Assembly: GCA_017620525.1 (NCBI GenBank)
Contig: JAGAUY010000079.1
Location: 1 to 33,585 of the forward strand
Reading direction: 5' to 3'
DNA: 33,585 bases
From: Oscillospiraceae bacterium
GTDB lineage: Bacteria; Bacillota; Clostridia; Oscillospirales; Oscillospiraceae
Both the position numbers and the translations under genes were made by a program. Under the pieces are notes generated by a model. The model was not told the DNA's origin. It saw only the letters and a list, made by a program, of their open reading frames with translations, and searched no databases. Positions 7,513 to 14,931 of this stretch are shown piece by piece (position 1 is the stretch's first letter; every line of letters starts with the position of its first letter).

Positions 7513-8595
7513 TTATCCGTTTTCTTTTTCGAATGCTTCCATAAAAGCCACCAGCTTTTCCACACCCTCGATGGGCATGGCGTTATAGATACTGGCGCGC
7601 ATACCGCCGACGCTTCTGTGGCCTTTCAGATTCACAAATCCTGCCGCTTCCGCTTCTTTGACGAATTTTGCGTCCAGTTCTTTGTCGCCCGTGACAAAGG
7701 GGACATTCATCAGGGAGCGGTCTTTTTTCGAGACGGTTCCCTGAAACAGCTTGCTTCTGTCCAGGAAATCATAGAGAATCTTTGCCTTCTTTTCGTTATA
7801 TTCCTTCATGGCAGCAAGGCCGCCCCGGGCTTTCAGCCATTTGAACACCTTGCCGCAGATGTAGATGCCGTAAGCGGGAGGTGTGTTGTACATGGAGCCG
7901 TTGTCTGCATGGGTCTTGTACTGGAGCATGGTGGGGGTGCCGGCCAGGACGTCTTCGGTGATCAGATCCTCCCGGATGATCACGATGACCACACCGGCGG
8001 GGCCGATGTTCTTCTGGGCACCGCCGTAGATGATACCGTACTTGCTCACATCCACCGGCTCAGACAGGAAACAGCTGGATACATCGGCAACCAGCGTCTT
8101 GCCTTTGGTGTCGGGAAGCTGGTGGAATTTGGTGCCGTAAATGGTATTGTTTTCACAGATATAGACATAGTCCGCATCGGCGCTGACAGGCAGATCCGAG
8201 CAGTCGGGAATATAGGAGAAGGTCTTGTCGGCGGAGCTGGCGATGGCATTGGCTCTGCCGTATTTCTGTGCCTCCTGCCAGGCCCGCTTGGCCCACTGGC
8301 CGGTGATGATATAATCTGCTGTACCGTTTTTCATCAGGTTCATGGGGACCATGGCGAACTGCTGGTGGGCGCCGCCCTGGAGGAACAGCACCTTGTAATT
8401 GTCGGGGATGTTCATCAGTTCCCGCAGATCCGCTTCGGCTTCGTCGATGATCTTCTGGTAAGCCTTGGAACGGTGGCTCATTTCCATGACAGACATACCG
8501 GTGCCCTGGTAATCGAGCATCTCGGCGGCTGCCTCTTTCAGAACTTCCTCAGGCAGGACAGCAGGTCCTGCGGAAAAATTATATACTCTGGACAT
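7513..8595 (-). CDS. serC: Phosphoserine aminotransferase
   Basis: A 360-residue PLP enzyme that converts 3-phosphohydroxypyruvate and glutamate to phosphoserine and 2-oxoglutarate. Visible are the N-terminal NFSAGPAVLP (6-15), the phosphate-binding HRSK (41-44), Asp171 in LVADVSS (contact to the PLP ring nitrogen in the family), and the Schiff-base Lys195 in GGAQKNIGPAG. Full length for the family. The ATG follows AAGGAGG. It sits between apgM and serA on one strand, consistent with a shared transcript, and could also act in pyridoxine synthesis as SerC does in some bacteria. Confidence 0.94.
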   Translation of the reverse strand: MSRVYNFSAGPAVLPEEVLKEAAAEMLDYQGTGMSVMEMSHRSKAYQKIIDEAEADLRELMNIPDNYKVLFLQGGAHQQFAMVPMNLMKNGTADYIITGQWAKRAWQEAQKYGRANAIASSADKTFSYIPDCSDLPVSADADYVYICENNTIYGTKFHQLPDTKGKTLVADVSSCFLSEPVDVSKYGIIYGGAQKNIGPAGVVIVIIREDLITEDVLAGTPTMLQYKTHADNGSMYNTPPAYGIYICGKVFKWLKARGGLAAMKEYNEKKAKILYDFLDRSKLFQGTVSKKDRSLMNVPFVTGDKELDAKFVKEAEAAGFVNLKGHRSVGGMRASIYNAMPIEGVEKLVAFMEAFEKENG

Positions 8596-8630
8596 AACGT
8601 ATCCTCCTTGCTGTGGTTTCTTTCATTGAG

Positions 8631-8653
8631 ATTGGGCGGGGAGCCCGCCCAAT
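8631..8653. repeat. Short perfect hairpin between apgM and serC
   Basis: ATTGGGCGGG (8631-8640) and its exact complement CCCGCCCAAT (8644-8653) with a 3-base loop. No T run follows on the minus strand, so it looks more like an mRNA processing or stability element within the serine operon than a full terminator. Confidence 0.6.
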
Positions 8654-8659
8654 TGGGAT

Positions 8660-9859
8660 TTATGCTTTCAGAAATGCATCCATCAGCTTATAGCCGTCCG
8701 GCTGGAAATTGCCGGTGGCGGCTGCTTCTTTCTCATTGTAGTGCGCGGTCCTGCGCATCTGGCGGGTGGAGTCGTACAGGACGTAGGGGACCGGATCGGA
8801 CGTATGGGTCCGGCAGCGGATGGGGGTGGGGTGATCCGGCAGGACCAGAAGCCGGTAATCCTCACCGGAGGCATCCATGGCCTTCTTCACGCGTGCGATC
8901 AGGCGGCTGTCCAGATACTCGATGGACAGGATCTTGTGCTCGGTGCTGCCCTGGTGGCCCATCTCGTCGGGACCTTCCACATGAATGTAGGCAAAATCCT
9001 TGCCGTCTTCCAGCAGGGCCTTCACGGCTGCGTCGGCCTTGCCTTCGTAGTTGGTCTCCAGAGAGCCGGTGGCGCCGGGGACCTGGATCACATCCATTCC
9101 GGCACCGACAGCAATGCCCTTGAGCAGATCCACCGCGGAAATCATCACACCGGACAGGCCGGTCTTTTCCCGAAAACTGCCCAGGCTTGGCTTTGTGCCT
9201 GCTCCCCAGAACCAGAGGGAATTGGCCTTGTTCCTGCCTTCCGCTGCCCGCTGCAGATTCAGGGGATGGTTGTTCAGGACTTCAAAGCTCTTTTCCATCA
9301 TTTCCCGGAACAGTTTGTTTTCCGGCAGGAACGGACCGATGACCTGCCCCAGATGGTCATGAGGCTGGGCAAGATTCAGGATCCTGCCGTTTTTCCAGAT
9401 GGTGATGTGCCGGTAGCTGGTACCGGTGTAGAAACGGATTTCATCGGAATTGAAGGCCGCCCGGACCGCGTCCATCAGCACATCCGCATCCTCCGTGGCG
9501 ATCTCGCCGGAGCTGTGGTCGATGATTGTCTTTTCGGCGTAAGGCTCCTCTTCCGAAACCGTTACGATGTTGCAGCGGAACACCACATCCGTATCCTCCA
9601 TGGGGACGCCGACGCTCAGGGCCTCCAGCGGAGATCGTCCGGAATAATTCGCCGCAGGGTCATATCCCAGCACAGCCAGATTGGCAACATCGCTGCCGGG
9701 TTTCATGGAAGCGGGCACTGTTTTCACAAGACCCATATGGCCCTTACAGGCCAGTTCATCCATGACGGGGGTTTTGGCGCACTCCAGAGGAGTTCGGCCG
9801 CCCAGCGCAGCCAGGGGTTCGTCTGCCATGCCGTCTCCAAGGATCACGATATACTTCAT
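8660..9859 (-). CDS. apgM: Cofactor-independent phosphoglycerate mutase, archaeal type (ApgM family)
   Basis: A 399-residue member of the alkaline phosphatase superfamily. The N-terminal metal site is in ILGDGMADEP (Asp9), the likely nucleophile Ser56 lies in PGSDVANLAVLGYDP (54-68), and DEMGHQGS and LPDHPTP supply further metal ligands. Enzymes of this family interconvert 2- and 3-phosphoglycerate; a bacterial branch has been proposed to be homoserine kinase where it sits in threonine operons. Here it is first in a unit with serC and serA, which favours a role around 3-phosphoglycerate or phosphoserine. The ATG at 9859 follows GGAGG by 8 bases; an upstream ATG at 9892 overlaps the promoter region and lacks such a site. 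Confidence 0.85.
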   Translation of the reverse strand: MKYIVILGDGMADEPLAALGGRTPLECAKTPVMDELACKGHMGLVKTVPASMKPGSDVANLAVLGYDPAANYSGRSPLEALSVGVPMEDTDVVFRCNIVTVSEEEPYAEKTIIDHSSGEIATEDADVLMDAVRAAFNSDEIRFYTGTSYRHITIWKNGRILNLAQPHDHLGQVIGPFLPENKLFREMMEKSFEVLNNHPLNLQRAAEGRNKANSLWFWGAGTKPSLGSFREKTGLSGVMISAVDLLKGIAVGAGMDVIQVPGATGSLETNYEGKADAAVKALLEDGKDFAYIHVEGPDEMGHQGSTEHKILSIEYLDSRLIARVKKAMDASGEDYRLLVLPDHPTPIRCRTHTSDPVPYVLYDSTRQMRRTAHYNEKEAAATGNFQPDGYKLMDAFLKA

Positions 9860-9904
9860 AATTTCAGCCTCCAGTCTCCCGTATAAGGACAAATGTTTCT
9901 AAGT

Positions 9905-9933
9905 ATAATACCATTTTTCTTCCGGGATTACAA
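9905..9933 (-). promoter_or_regulatory. Sigma-A promoter of the apgM-serC-serA operon
   Basis: On the minus strand TTGTAA (9928-9933), 17-base spacer, TATTAT (9905-9910), 46 bases ahead of the apgM start codon. Confidence 0.65.
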
Positions 9934-10051
9934 TAGCGCAGACAAATATTCCTGCCCGATAATTTGCAAGAAAAACAGAACGGCTGCCGCTGCGGATTTG
10001 ACACTCCTGCTAATATTGATGGAAAAGAATGGATGCTCATGGAAAAATATG

Positions 10052-10080
10052 TTGTATTTCCGGCCGAATCGTGGTATAAT
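10052..10080 (+). promoter_or_regulatory. Sigma-A promoter of an ORF-less transcription unit
   Basis: TTGTAT (10052-10057), exactly 17 bases, TATAAT (10075-10080). It points into about 170 bases with no supportable coding region that end in a strong terminator. Confidence 0.65.
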
Positions 10081-10086
10081 AACAGT

Positions 10087-10254
10087 TACTGGTGCTGTTT
10101 TCCCGCCGGTGTTTCCGGTGGGCCGGCTCCAATGGCACCGGCTTTCAGAACTGTAATTACATCGTATGCCGGTGCGGCGGGGAAAGCAACTCCGGCTGCA
10201 GCGTTTGCAATACGTCCGATATCAAAAGACACCGCTTTGCAGCGGTGTCTTTTT
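10087..10254 (+). ncRNA. Candidate small structured RNA
   Basis: This stretch runs from a consensus promoter to a rho-independent terminator, about 168 bases, and the next gene (dnaD) has its own promoter at 10419. Reading frames through it lack ribosome sites. The RNA can form a long-range stem in which TTTCCCGCCG near 10098-10107 pairs with CGGCGGGGAAA near 10176-10187 (one bulged G), enclosing a GCCGG/CCGGC hairpin near 10123-10144. A rod-like shape of this size with its own promoter would suit a 6S-type RNA, but I do not recognise conserved 6S sequence, and a leader or other sRNA is equally open. Confidence 0.5.
10224..10254 (+). terminator. Rho-independent terminator of the candidate small RNA
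   Basis: AGACACCGCT (10227-10236) pairs perfectly with AGCGGTGTCT (10241-10250) around a TTGC loop, flanked by AAA and TTTT that extend the stem. Followed by T on the plus strand; symmetrical enough to work on both strands. Confidence 0.85.
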
Positions 10255-10418
10255 GTATGGTATTTCATACCGGTTTCGCGGGTAATGCCCGCCGCTGTGT
10301 CCACCTGGATTCCTGGGCTTCTGCGATTTTGGTGCCCGGATGCAGTTTTATCCACAACATCCTGTGTCCTGCCAAAATTTCTTCCGTAATTTCTCTGCGA
10401 TTGGGCCGTCGAATGTCG
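10255..10418. other. Intergenic spacer between the small RNA and dnaD
   Basis: About 160 bases with no convincing gene or RNA structure. I see only minor inverted repeats. Confidence 0.3.
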
Positions 10419-10447
10419 TTGTCCCCGGGAGAAAGGTGTGCTATAAT
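10419..10447 (+). promoter_or_regulatory. Sigma-A promoter of the dnaD operon
   Basis: TTGTCC (10419-10424), 17-base spacer, perfect TATAAT (10442-10447), 34 bases before the dnaD start codon. Confidence 0.75.
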
Positions 10448-10481
10448 GGTCCTAACTATCGAGTCTTGTGAGGAGCATGGA

Positions 10482-11366
10482 ATGAATATCGAATCTGTGA
10501 ACATTGACAAGGCAGAGGTGCGCAAGCTCCTGAGCGCCGCCAGCGGAGACGGCGCCCTGCTGTACATATATCTTCGGTCCGGAAATGACCCCCGGGAAGC
10601 GGAAGAGACCCTGAATATGAGTCAGTCCCGGGTGAGCTGCGCCATGGCAACGCTGCGCCAGCTGGGACTTTGGTGCGACGACAAGGCCTGCCACATCCTG
10701 ACCGGCGAACGGCCCAGCTATTCCGAGCGGGATGTGCTGGAGGCTGCTGATACGGACACATCCTTCCGAAGCCTCTGCGGCGAAGTCCAGCGTCTGCTGG
10801 GCCGCAGTCTGAACACGGAAGAACTGAAGATCCTGCTTGGTTTCGTGCGCTATCTGGGCCTGCCGGCGGATGTGATCTCAGTGCTGGTGTGCTACTGCAA
10901 GGACCGCGCCCGCCAGCGGGGAAGTCTGCGCAACCCGTCCCTGCGGACCATCGAGAAGGAGGCCTACACCTGGGCGGAGCGGGGCATCGACACCATGGAA
11001 GAGGCAGCAGCTTTCATCCAGACCCAGAACGTCCGCAACAGCCGGATGTCGAAGCTGATGGGTATTCTGCAGATCCGCGGCCGGTCGCTGACCGCAGCAG
11101 AAGAGCGTTATGCCGCATCCTGGGTCGATATGGGCTTTGATGATCAGGTCATCGGCATGGCTTATGAGCGGACATGCCTGAACACCGGCGGCCTGAACTG
11201 GGCCTACATGAACACAATTCTGACCCGCTGGCATGAGGCGGGTCTGATGACGGCAGAAGCCATCCGCACCGGCGACCGCAAGCCGGGTACCGGCGCGCAG
11301 CGCGGTCAGCGCCAGCTGGACCAGGACGAGCAGGCGGCCATCCGAAGAATTCTGGAGGAGGGATAA
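10482..11366 (+). CDS. dnaD: DnaD-domain primosome protein
   Basis: A 294-residue protein. An N-terminal winged-helix-like part (about 10-85) is followed by two DnaD/DnaB_2-type helical domains (about 90-175 and 180-255). The second ends with LNWAYMNTILTRWHEAGL (238-255), the Tyr-xxx-Ile-xxx-Trp type motif by which DnaD-family domains bind DNA. In low-GC Gram-positive bacteria DnaD works with DnaB and the helicase loader DnaI to load the replicative helicase at origins and stalled forks. The start at 10482 follows GAGGAG by 6 bases and lies just behind a promoter; further upstream in-frame starts would precede the promoter. The next gene, 3 bp downstream, is a helicase-loader ATPase, which supports the call. 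Confidence 0.88.
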   Translation: MNIESVNIDKAEVRKLLSAASGDGALLYIYLRSGNDPREAEETLNMSQSRVSCAMATLRQLGLWCDDKACHILTGERPSYSERDVLEAADTDTSFRSLCGEVQRLLGRSLNTEELKILLGFVRYLGLPADVISVLVCYCKDRARQRGSLRNPSLRTIEKEAYTWAERGIDTMEEAAAFIQTQNVRNSRMSKLMGILQIRGRSLTAAEERYAASWVDMGFDDQVIGMAYERTCLNTGGLNWAYMNTILTRWHEAGLMTAEAIRTGDRKPGTGAQRGQRQLDQDEQAAIRRILEEG

Positions 11367-11369
11367 ACC

Positions 11370-12353
11370 ATGGGATACAGCGCGGAAGTAATTCAGCGGG
11401 CAAGGGCCCGTCTGGCGGAAGCAAAGGCGGACCGTGAGTCCGAAAACCAGCAGCATCTGCTTGCTGCCTATGCACAGGTTCCCCGGCTGCGCGAGATCGA
11501 CCGGCAGCTGCGGCTGACCATGGCACTGGCTGCCCAGGCGGTTTTTTCCCAGGGCGGCGACGTCCGTGCGGCAATGGAGGCGGCAAAGGAAAAGAATCTG
11601 GCGCTGCAGCAGGAACGGGAAGTTCTGACCCGGATGTACTTTGAAGAAGGGTATCTGGATGACAGTCCCATCTGCGAAAAGTGCGGCGGAAGCGGCTATA
11701 TGGGTTCGAGCATGTGCGAGTGCCTGACGGAGCTGTGCCGCCAGGAGCAGAAAAAGGAGCTGACCTTCCTGAATGTGGGACGGGAATCCTTCGAGCAGTT
11801 CCGGCTGGACTATTATCCCGACCGCATTGACGCCAAGTGGGGCGTCAGTGTCCGCACCGTAATGGAAAAAACGTATCAAACCTGCCGGAAATATGCCTAT
11901 GGCTTCTCCGAGAAGTCCGGCAACCTTCTGTTTTCCGGCGATACGGGCCTGGGCAAGACATTCCTGTCTGCCTGCATTGCGCGGACTGTGGCAGACAGAG
12001 GATACAGCGTGGTCTACGAAAGCGCCGGACACTTGTTTTCCAAGCTGGAGCGGGCCAAGTTTAACGGCGATGAGGCTGCCCGTGAAGAGATCAAAAAATA
12101 CAGCGAGTGCGACCTGCTGATCATAGACGACCTGGGCACTGAAATGCCCGGTCAGTTTGTTACCGCATCGCTTTACAGCCTGATCAACGACCGCCTGCTG
12201 GGCGGCAAGGCCATCATCATCTCCACCAACCTGAACACCGAAGATCTGAGCCGCCGGTATTCGCCCCAGATCGCGTCCCGTCTGCGGGGCAGCTTCACGA
12301 GAGTGGCTTTCCTGGGTGATGACATCCGGGTGAAAAAGAACTGGGGGATGTAA
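11370..12353 (+). CDS. DnaC/DnaI-like helicase loader ATPase
   Basis: A 327-residue AAA+ ATPase. The N-terminal half has a long helical region (about 5-90) and a four-cysteine cluster, CEKC (102-105) and CEC (116-118), likely zinc-binding. The ATPase core has Walker A GDTGLGKT (190-197), Walker B LLIIDD (249-254) and a sensor region ISTNLN, followed by an Arg-rich SRLRGSF that suits the arginine finger. Proteins of this type load the replicative DNA helicase. The start overlaps a GGAGG site at the end of dnaD, and the two genes are only 3 bp apart. It resembles DnaI in role, but symbol choice between dnaI and dnaC is not settled by the sequence alone. Confidence 0.85.
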   Translation: MGYSAEVIQRARARLAEAKADRESENQQHLLAAYAQVPRLREIDRQLRLTMALAAQAVFSQGGDVRAAMEAAKEKNLALQQEREVLTRMYFEEGYLDDSPICEKCGGSGYMGSSMCECLTELCRQEQKKELTFLNVGRESFEQFRLDYYPDRIDAKWGVSVRTVMEKTYQTCRKYAYGFSEKSGNLLFSGDTGLGKTFLSACIARTVADRGYSVVYESAGHLFSKLERAKFNGDEAAREEIKKYSECDLLIIDDLGTEMPGQFVTASLYSLINDRLLGGKAIIISTNLNTEDLSRRYSPQIASRLRGSFTRVAFLGDDIRVKKNWGM

Positions 12354-12989
12354 ATGAAAATCGGAATTATCTGGGATCTGGACGGCACGCTGCTGGATAC
12401 TCTGCAGGATCTGGCGGACGGCACGAATCATGCGCTGCGGACCCATGGCCTGCCGGAACGCACCATCGCGGAAGTGCGGCAGTTTGTGGGCAACGGCGCC
12501 CGGAATCTGATCATCCGGGCGGTGGAAGGCCGGGCGGATGTGGACGCAGTTCTGGATTCCTTTTATGAATACTATAATGTCCACTGCCGGGACAAGACCG
12601 GGCCATATCCCGGGATCCTGGACGCACTGGCAGAGTTGGGGAAGAAATATCCCATGGCCGTGGTGTCCAACAAGCCGGATTCGGCGGTGAAACCTCTGTG
12701 CGACCAGTATTTTCCAGGCCTGTATGCCCGCGGTGAGATTGCCGGCTGCCCCCGCAAGCCTGCGCCGGATATGGTTTATCAGGCCATGGAGGCCATCGGG
12801 GTAGAAAGCTGTATCTATGTGGGCGACAGTGAGGTGGACATCACCACCGCGAAAAACGCGAAGGTACCCTGCCTGAGTGTTCTCTGGGGATTCCGGGACC
12901 GGGATGTCCTGATCGGGGCCGGTGCTGACCATTTCTGCGAGGCTCCCGGAATGTTGGTCCAGACCATCGAAGCGATTATCAATGAATGA
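12354..12989 (+). CDS. gph: HAD-family hydrolase, phosphoglycolate phosphatase-like
   Basis: A 211-residue HAD phosphatase. Motif I WDLDGTLLDT (8-17) carries the Asp nucleophile, motif II is VVSNK, and motifs III/IV lie around RKPAPDMV and VGDSEVDI. The small helical cap after motif I is typical of Gph/PGP enzymes, which remove 2-phosphoglycolate formed when damaged DNA 3' ends are trimmed. The ATG immediately follows the stop of the helicase-loader gene (TAA ATG), so translation is coupled. Placement with replication-restart genes agrees with a repair-linked Gph, though HAD substrates are hard to predict. Confidence 0.75.
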   Translation: MKIGIIWDLDGTLLDTLQDLADGTNHALRTHGLPERTIAEVRQFVGNGARNLIIRAVEGRADVDAVLDSFYEYYNVHCRDKTGPYPGILDALAELGKKYPMAVVSNKPDSAVKPLCDQYFPGLYARGEIAGCPRKPAPDMVYQAMEAIGVESCIYVGDSEVDITTAKNAKVPCLSVLWGFRDRDVLIGAGADHFCEAPGMLVQTIEAIINE

Positions 12990-13000
12990 AGGAGCGTCCC

Positions 13001-14050
13001 ATGAAGAAAGAAACCTTTGCAGATAAAATGGCAAAAAAAGCCTTTGACAAGCCTGATGTCCGGAAAAGCTGGGATGTCCATATGCGTGCGTTTGGCCCTA
13101 TTCTGGAGCCGGCTTTTGCGAATAACTTCCAGGCCCGGATCCATCTGACCGCGGCGCTGAACCACATCGCAAATAAGAATCTGGCCCAGGCACTCATGAA
13201 GCTGAAGGCCCTTCAGAAGGCTGTGGTCAATGATGCGGACAAGGCTGCGCTGCTGTTCTGCTTCGGTCTGTACAGCGAAACCGCCGGCAGTCAGGAGCAG
13301 ATGCTGGCTTATTACACCTATGCAAACCAGTGCGGACACCGGTTTTACCTGCCCTATCTCAAAGTGGCAAAATTCTATCTCAGTGCCCGGATGTGCCAGG
13401 AAGCGGAAGACAATTTCCACAAGGCTATCGAATGCTTCGACAATGCCGGACTGGGCGATGCCGATAAGATCATTCTGGGTTCTGCTTATACGAATCTTGC
13501 CTCCTGCCTGACGATGCAGCACCGCTATGAGGAGGCGGAGGAGGCTCTGGGAAATTCCAGGACGCTCTGTCCCGATGCGCCCGGCCGCGCCGCAGCGGAA
13601 GCGGTTCTGTGTGCTGTCCGCGGTGACGCAGAAAAAACAAATGCACATCTGGAAGTCCTGAGGACCCAGGGGGAAGACGTGTATACGGCGGTCAAAACGA
13701 ACACCGACGCGATTCTGAACCGGACCGACCCCATGTTCTTCACTGTCCCAGTGGACGAGGAAAAAATCGCGTTCTTCTGGCAGTGGTTCGCAGGCTACGA
13801 GGCAGAAATGAAGAGCCTTCTGGACCGGGAAAAGTATGACGATGGTCTGACGCCTGTGGCCAAACAGCTGCTGGCTGCATTCCCCTTCCTGGAAGACATC
13901 CCCAATGTGGGTCTTGGCAGAAACGAACGGGGTTATGTGGTGGAGCTGAAGGATTATTACGCTGTGGCCATCGCAGCGGCCTACGAAAAGCTGCTTGCTG
14001 CCTGCCCGGCTGATGTCGGGGAACGCTGGCAGTTTGTGATTGCCCACTGA
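13001..14050 (+). CDS. Tetratricopeptide-repeat protein of unknown function
   Basis: A 349-residue, soluble, mostly helical protein. At least two TPR-like helix pairs are visible around residues 100-190 (for example the helices containing AEDNFHKAIECF and TNLASCLTMQHRYEEAEEAL). The first 60 residues and the last 120 show no motif I know. The start at 13001 is preferred because AAGGAG lies 6 bases upstream; an ATG at 12986 overlaps the previous stop but lacks a site. It sits between gph and the YfbR-type nucleotidase in a compact operon and may be a scaffold or partner for these enzymes, which is only inference. Confidence 0.75.
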   Translation: MKKETFADKMAKKAFDKPDVRKSWDVHMRAFGPILEPAFANNFQARIHLTAALNHIANKNLAQALMKLKALQKAVVNDADKAALLFCFGLYSETAGSQEQMLAYYTYANQCGHRFYLPYLKVAKFYLSARMCQEAEDNFHKAIECFDNAGLGDADKIILGSAYTNLASCLTMQHRYEEAEEALGNSRTLCPDAPGRAAAEAVLCAVRGDAEKTNAHLEVLRTQGEDVYTAVKTNTDAILNRTDPMFFTVPVDEEKIAFFWQWFAGYEAEMKSLLDREKYDDGLTPVAKQLLAAFPFLEDIPNVGLGRNERGYVVELKDYYAVAIAAAYEKLLAACPADVGERWQFVIAH

Positions 14051-14062
14051 GGGAGAGAAAAC

Positions 14063-14638
14063 ATGGCAAATGAGTTTTACGCCCTGATGGGCAGAATGCG
14101 CTATATCACCCGCTGGGGTCTGATGCGCAATACTTTTTCGGAGAATATCTCTGAGCATTCCCACCAGGTGGCGGTGCTGGCCCATGCGCTGGCGCTGATC
14201 CGCCGGGATATCCTGAAGCTGGAAGGACCGAACCCGGACCGCTGCGCTGTGGCGGCGCTGTATCACGATGCCTCCGAGATCCTCACCGGCGATATGCCGA
14301 CCCCCATCAAGTATTACAACCCGGATATTAAGGGTGCCTACAAGCAGGTGGAGCGTATCGCGGGAGAGCGGCTGCTGACCATGATCCCTGCCGAGCTTCG
14401 GCAGAGCTATGAGCATCTGGTACTGGAGGACGATGCGGAGGTAACGCCCATTGTCAAGGCCGCTGACAAGCTTTCGGCCCACATCAAGTGCCTCGAAGAG
14501 CAGAAGGCCGGCAACACGGAGTTCGACTCTGCAGCAAAGCAGACCTGGGAAGCAATGAAAGAAATGGCCATGCCGGAGCTGGATTGGTTCCTTGACAACT
14601 GTCTGGGTGCCTACACGCTGAATCTGGACCAGCTGTGA
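14063..14638 (+). CDS. yfbR: 5'-deoxynucleotidase, YfbR type (HD domain)
   Basis: A 191-residue HD-domain phosphohydrolase. Metal ligands of the family are visible: His34 in EHSHQVA, His68-Asp69 in LYHDASE, and Asp135 in KAADKLSAH, at nearly the same numbering as Escherichia coli YfbR. YfbR removes the 5' phosphate from deoxyribonucleoside monophosphates and helps set dNTP pools. It is the last protein gene of the dnaD operon, 12 bp after the TPR gene, with a GGGAG site. No terminator separates it from tRNA-Leu, whose -35 box begins 2 bases after the stop codon. Confidence 0.88.
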   Translation: MANEFYALMGRMRYITRWGLMRNTFSENISEHSHQVAVLAHALALIRRDILKLEGPNPDRCAVAALYHDASEILTGDMPTPIKYYNPDIKGAYKQVERIAGERLLTMIPAELRQSYEHLVLEDDAEVTPIVKAADKLSAHIKCLEEQKAGNTEFDSAAKQTWEAMKEMAMPELDWFLDNCLGAYTLNLDQL

Positions 14639-14639
14639 C

Positions 14640-14668
14640 TTGACGGTTTCTGAAAAGTGTGGTAAAAT
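14640..14668 (+). promoter_or_regulatory. Promoter of tRNA-Leu
   Basis: TTGACG (14640-14645), 17-base spacer, TAAAAT (14663-14668), ending 11 bases before the mature tRNA 5' end, the usual layout for a stable RNA gene. Confidence 0.75.
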
Positions 14669-14679
14669 AACCGACACCC

Positions 14680-14765
14680 GCCGCTGTGGTGGAATGGTAG
14701 ACACAGGGGACTTAAAATCCCCCGGTAGCGATACTGTACGGGTTCGAGTCCCGTCAGCGGCACCA
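14680..14765 (+). tRNA. tRNA-Leu(TAA)
   Basis: An 86-base cloverleaf with encoded CCA. The acceptor arms GCCGCTG (14680-14686) and CAGCGGC (14755-14761) pair fully, the anticodon loop reads CTTAAAA (anticodon TAA), a long variable arm typical of class II tRNAs is present, and the T-arm has GGTTCGAGTCC. It reads UUA codons. Confidence 0.97.
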
Positions 14766-14800
14766 AAAAACCGGATACCCCAAGGGGTATCCGGTTTTTT
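14766..14800 (+). terminator. Terminator of tRNA-Leu
   Basis: A stem of 14-16 bp built from AAAACCGGATACCCC and its complement, with a tiny loop and a run of six T. It starts directly after the CCA end. Its flanks are part of a larger palindrome (see the repeat that follows). Confidence 0.9.
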
Positions 14801-14931
14801 GCGCTGACGGGACTCGAAAGGACGGCCCGACCGAAGGGAGGGTAAAAAGTGTCCGGTGGACACTTTTTAGTCCGTGGGAGAGTCCCGGGAAAACAAGGCG
14901 CATCCCGTAGGGATGTGAATTGTTTTCGCCT
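14801..14931. repeat. Palindrome cluster with mirrored tRNA T-arm
   Basis: Three linked inverted repeats. First, 14802-14818 is the exact reverse complement of 17 bases of the tRNA-Leu T-arm and acceptor (14743-14759). Second, TAAAAAGTGTCC (14843-14854) and GGACACTTTTTA (14858-14869) form a perfect 12-bp palindrome with a GGT loop, bracketed by CGGGACTC (14808-14815) and GAGTCCCG (14880-14887). Third, GAAAACAA (14889-14896) and TTGTTTTC (14920-14927) enclose a CATCCC/GGGATG hairpin. No gene is present. It looks like a short palindromic repeat element that carries tRNA-end sequence at its edges. Confidence 0.75.

Noticed and set aside
7498-9123. Long plus-strand frame opposite serC and apgM
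   Set aside because: Antisense shadow of two well-recognised enzymes with high third-position GC.
8660-9859. Homoserine kinase as the primary name for the ApgM-family gene
   Set aside because: That proposal applies to threonine operons; here the neighbours are serC and serA, so the mutase name is kept with the alternative noted.
10087-10254. Riboswitch controlling dnaD
   Set aside because: The unit ends in its own terminator and dnaD has a separate strong promoter 165 bases later; no known riboswitch core was recognised.
10878-14863. Two very long minus-strand frames opposite the dnaD operon and tRNA-Leu
   Set aside because: They run antisense through several genuine genes and translate the tRNA itself; such products are a known source of false annotations.
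14801-14931. CRISPR array or phage attachment site beside tRNA-Leu
   Set aside because: The repeats are inverted, not direct and regularly spaced, and there is no integrase or direct duplication of the tRNA end.
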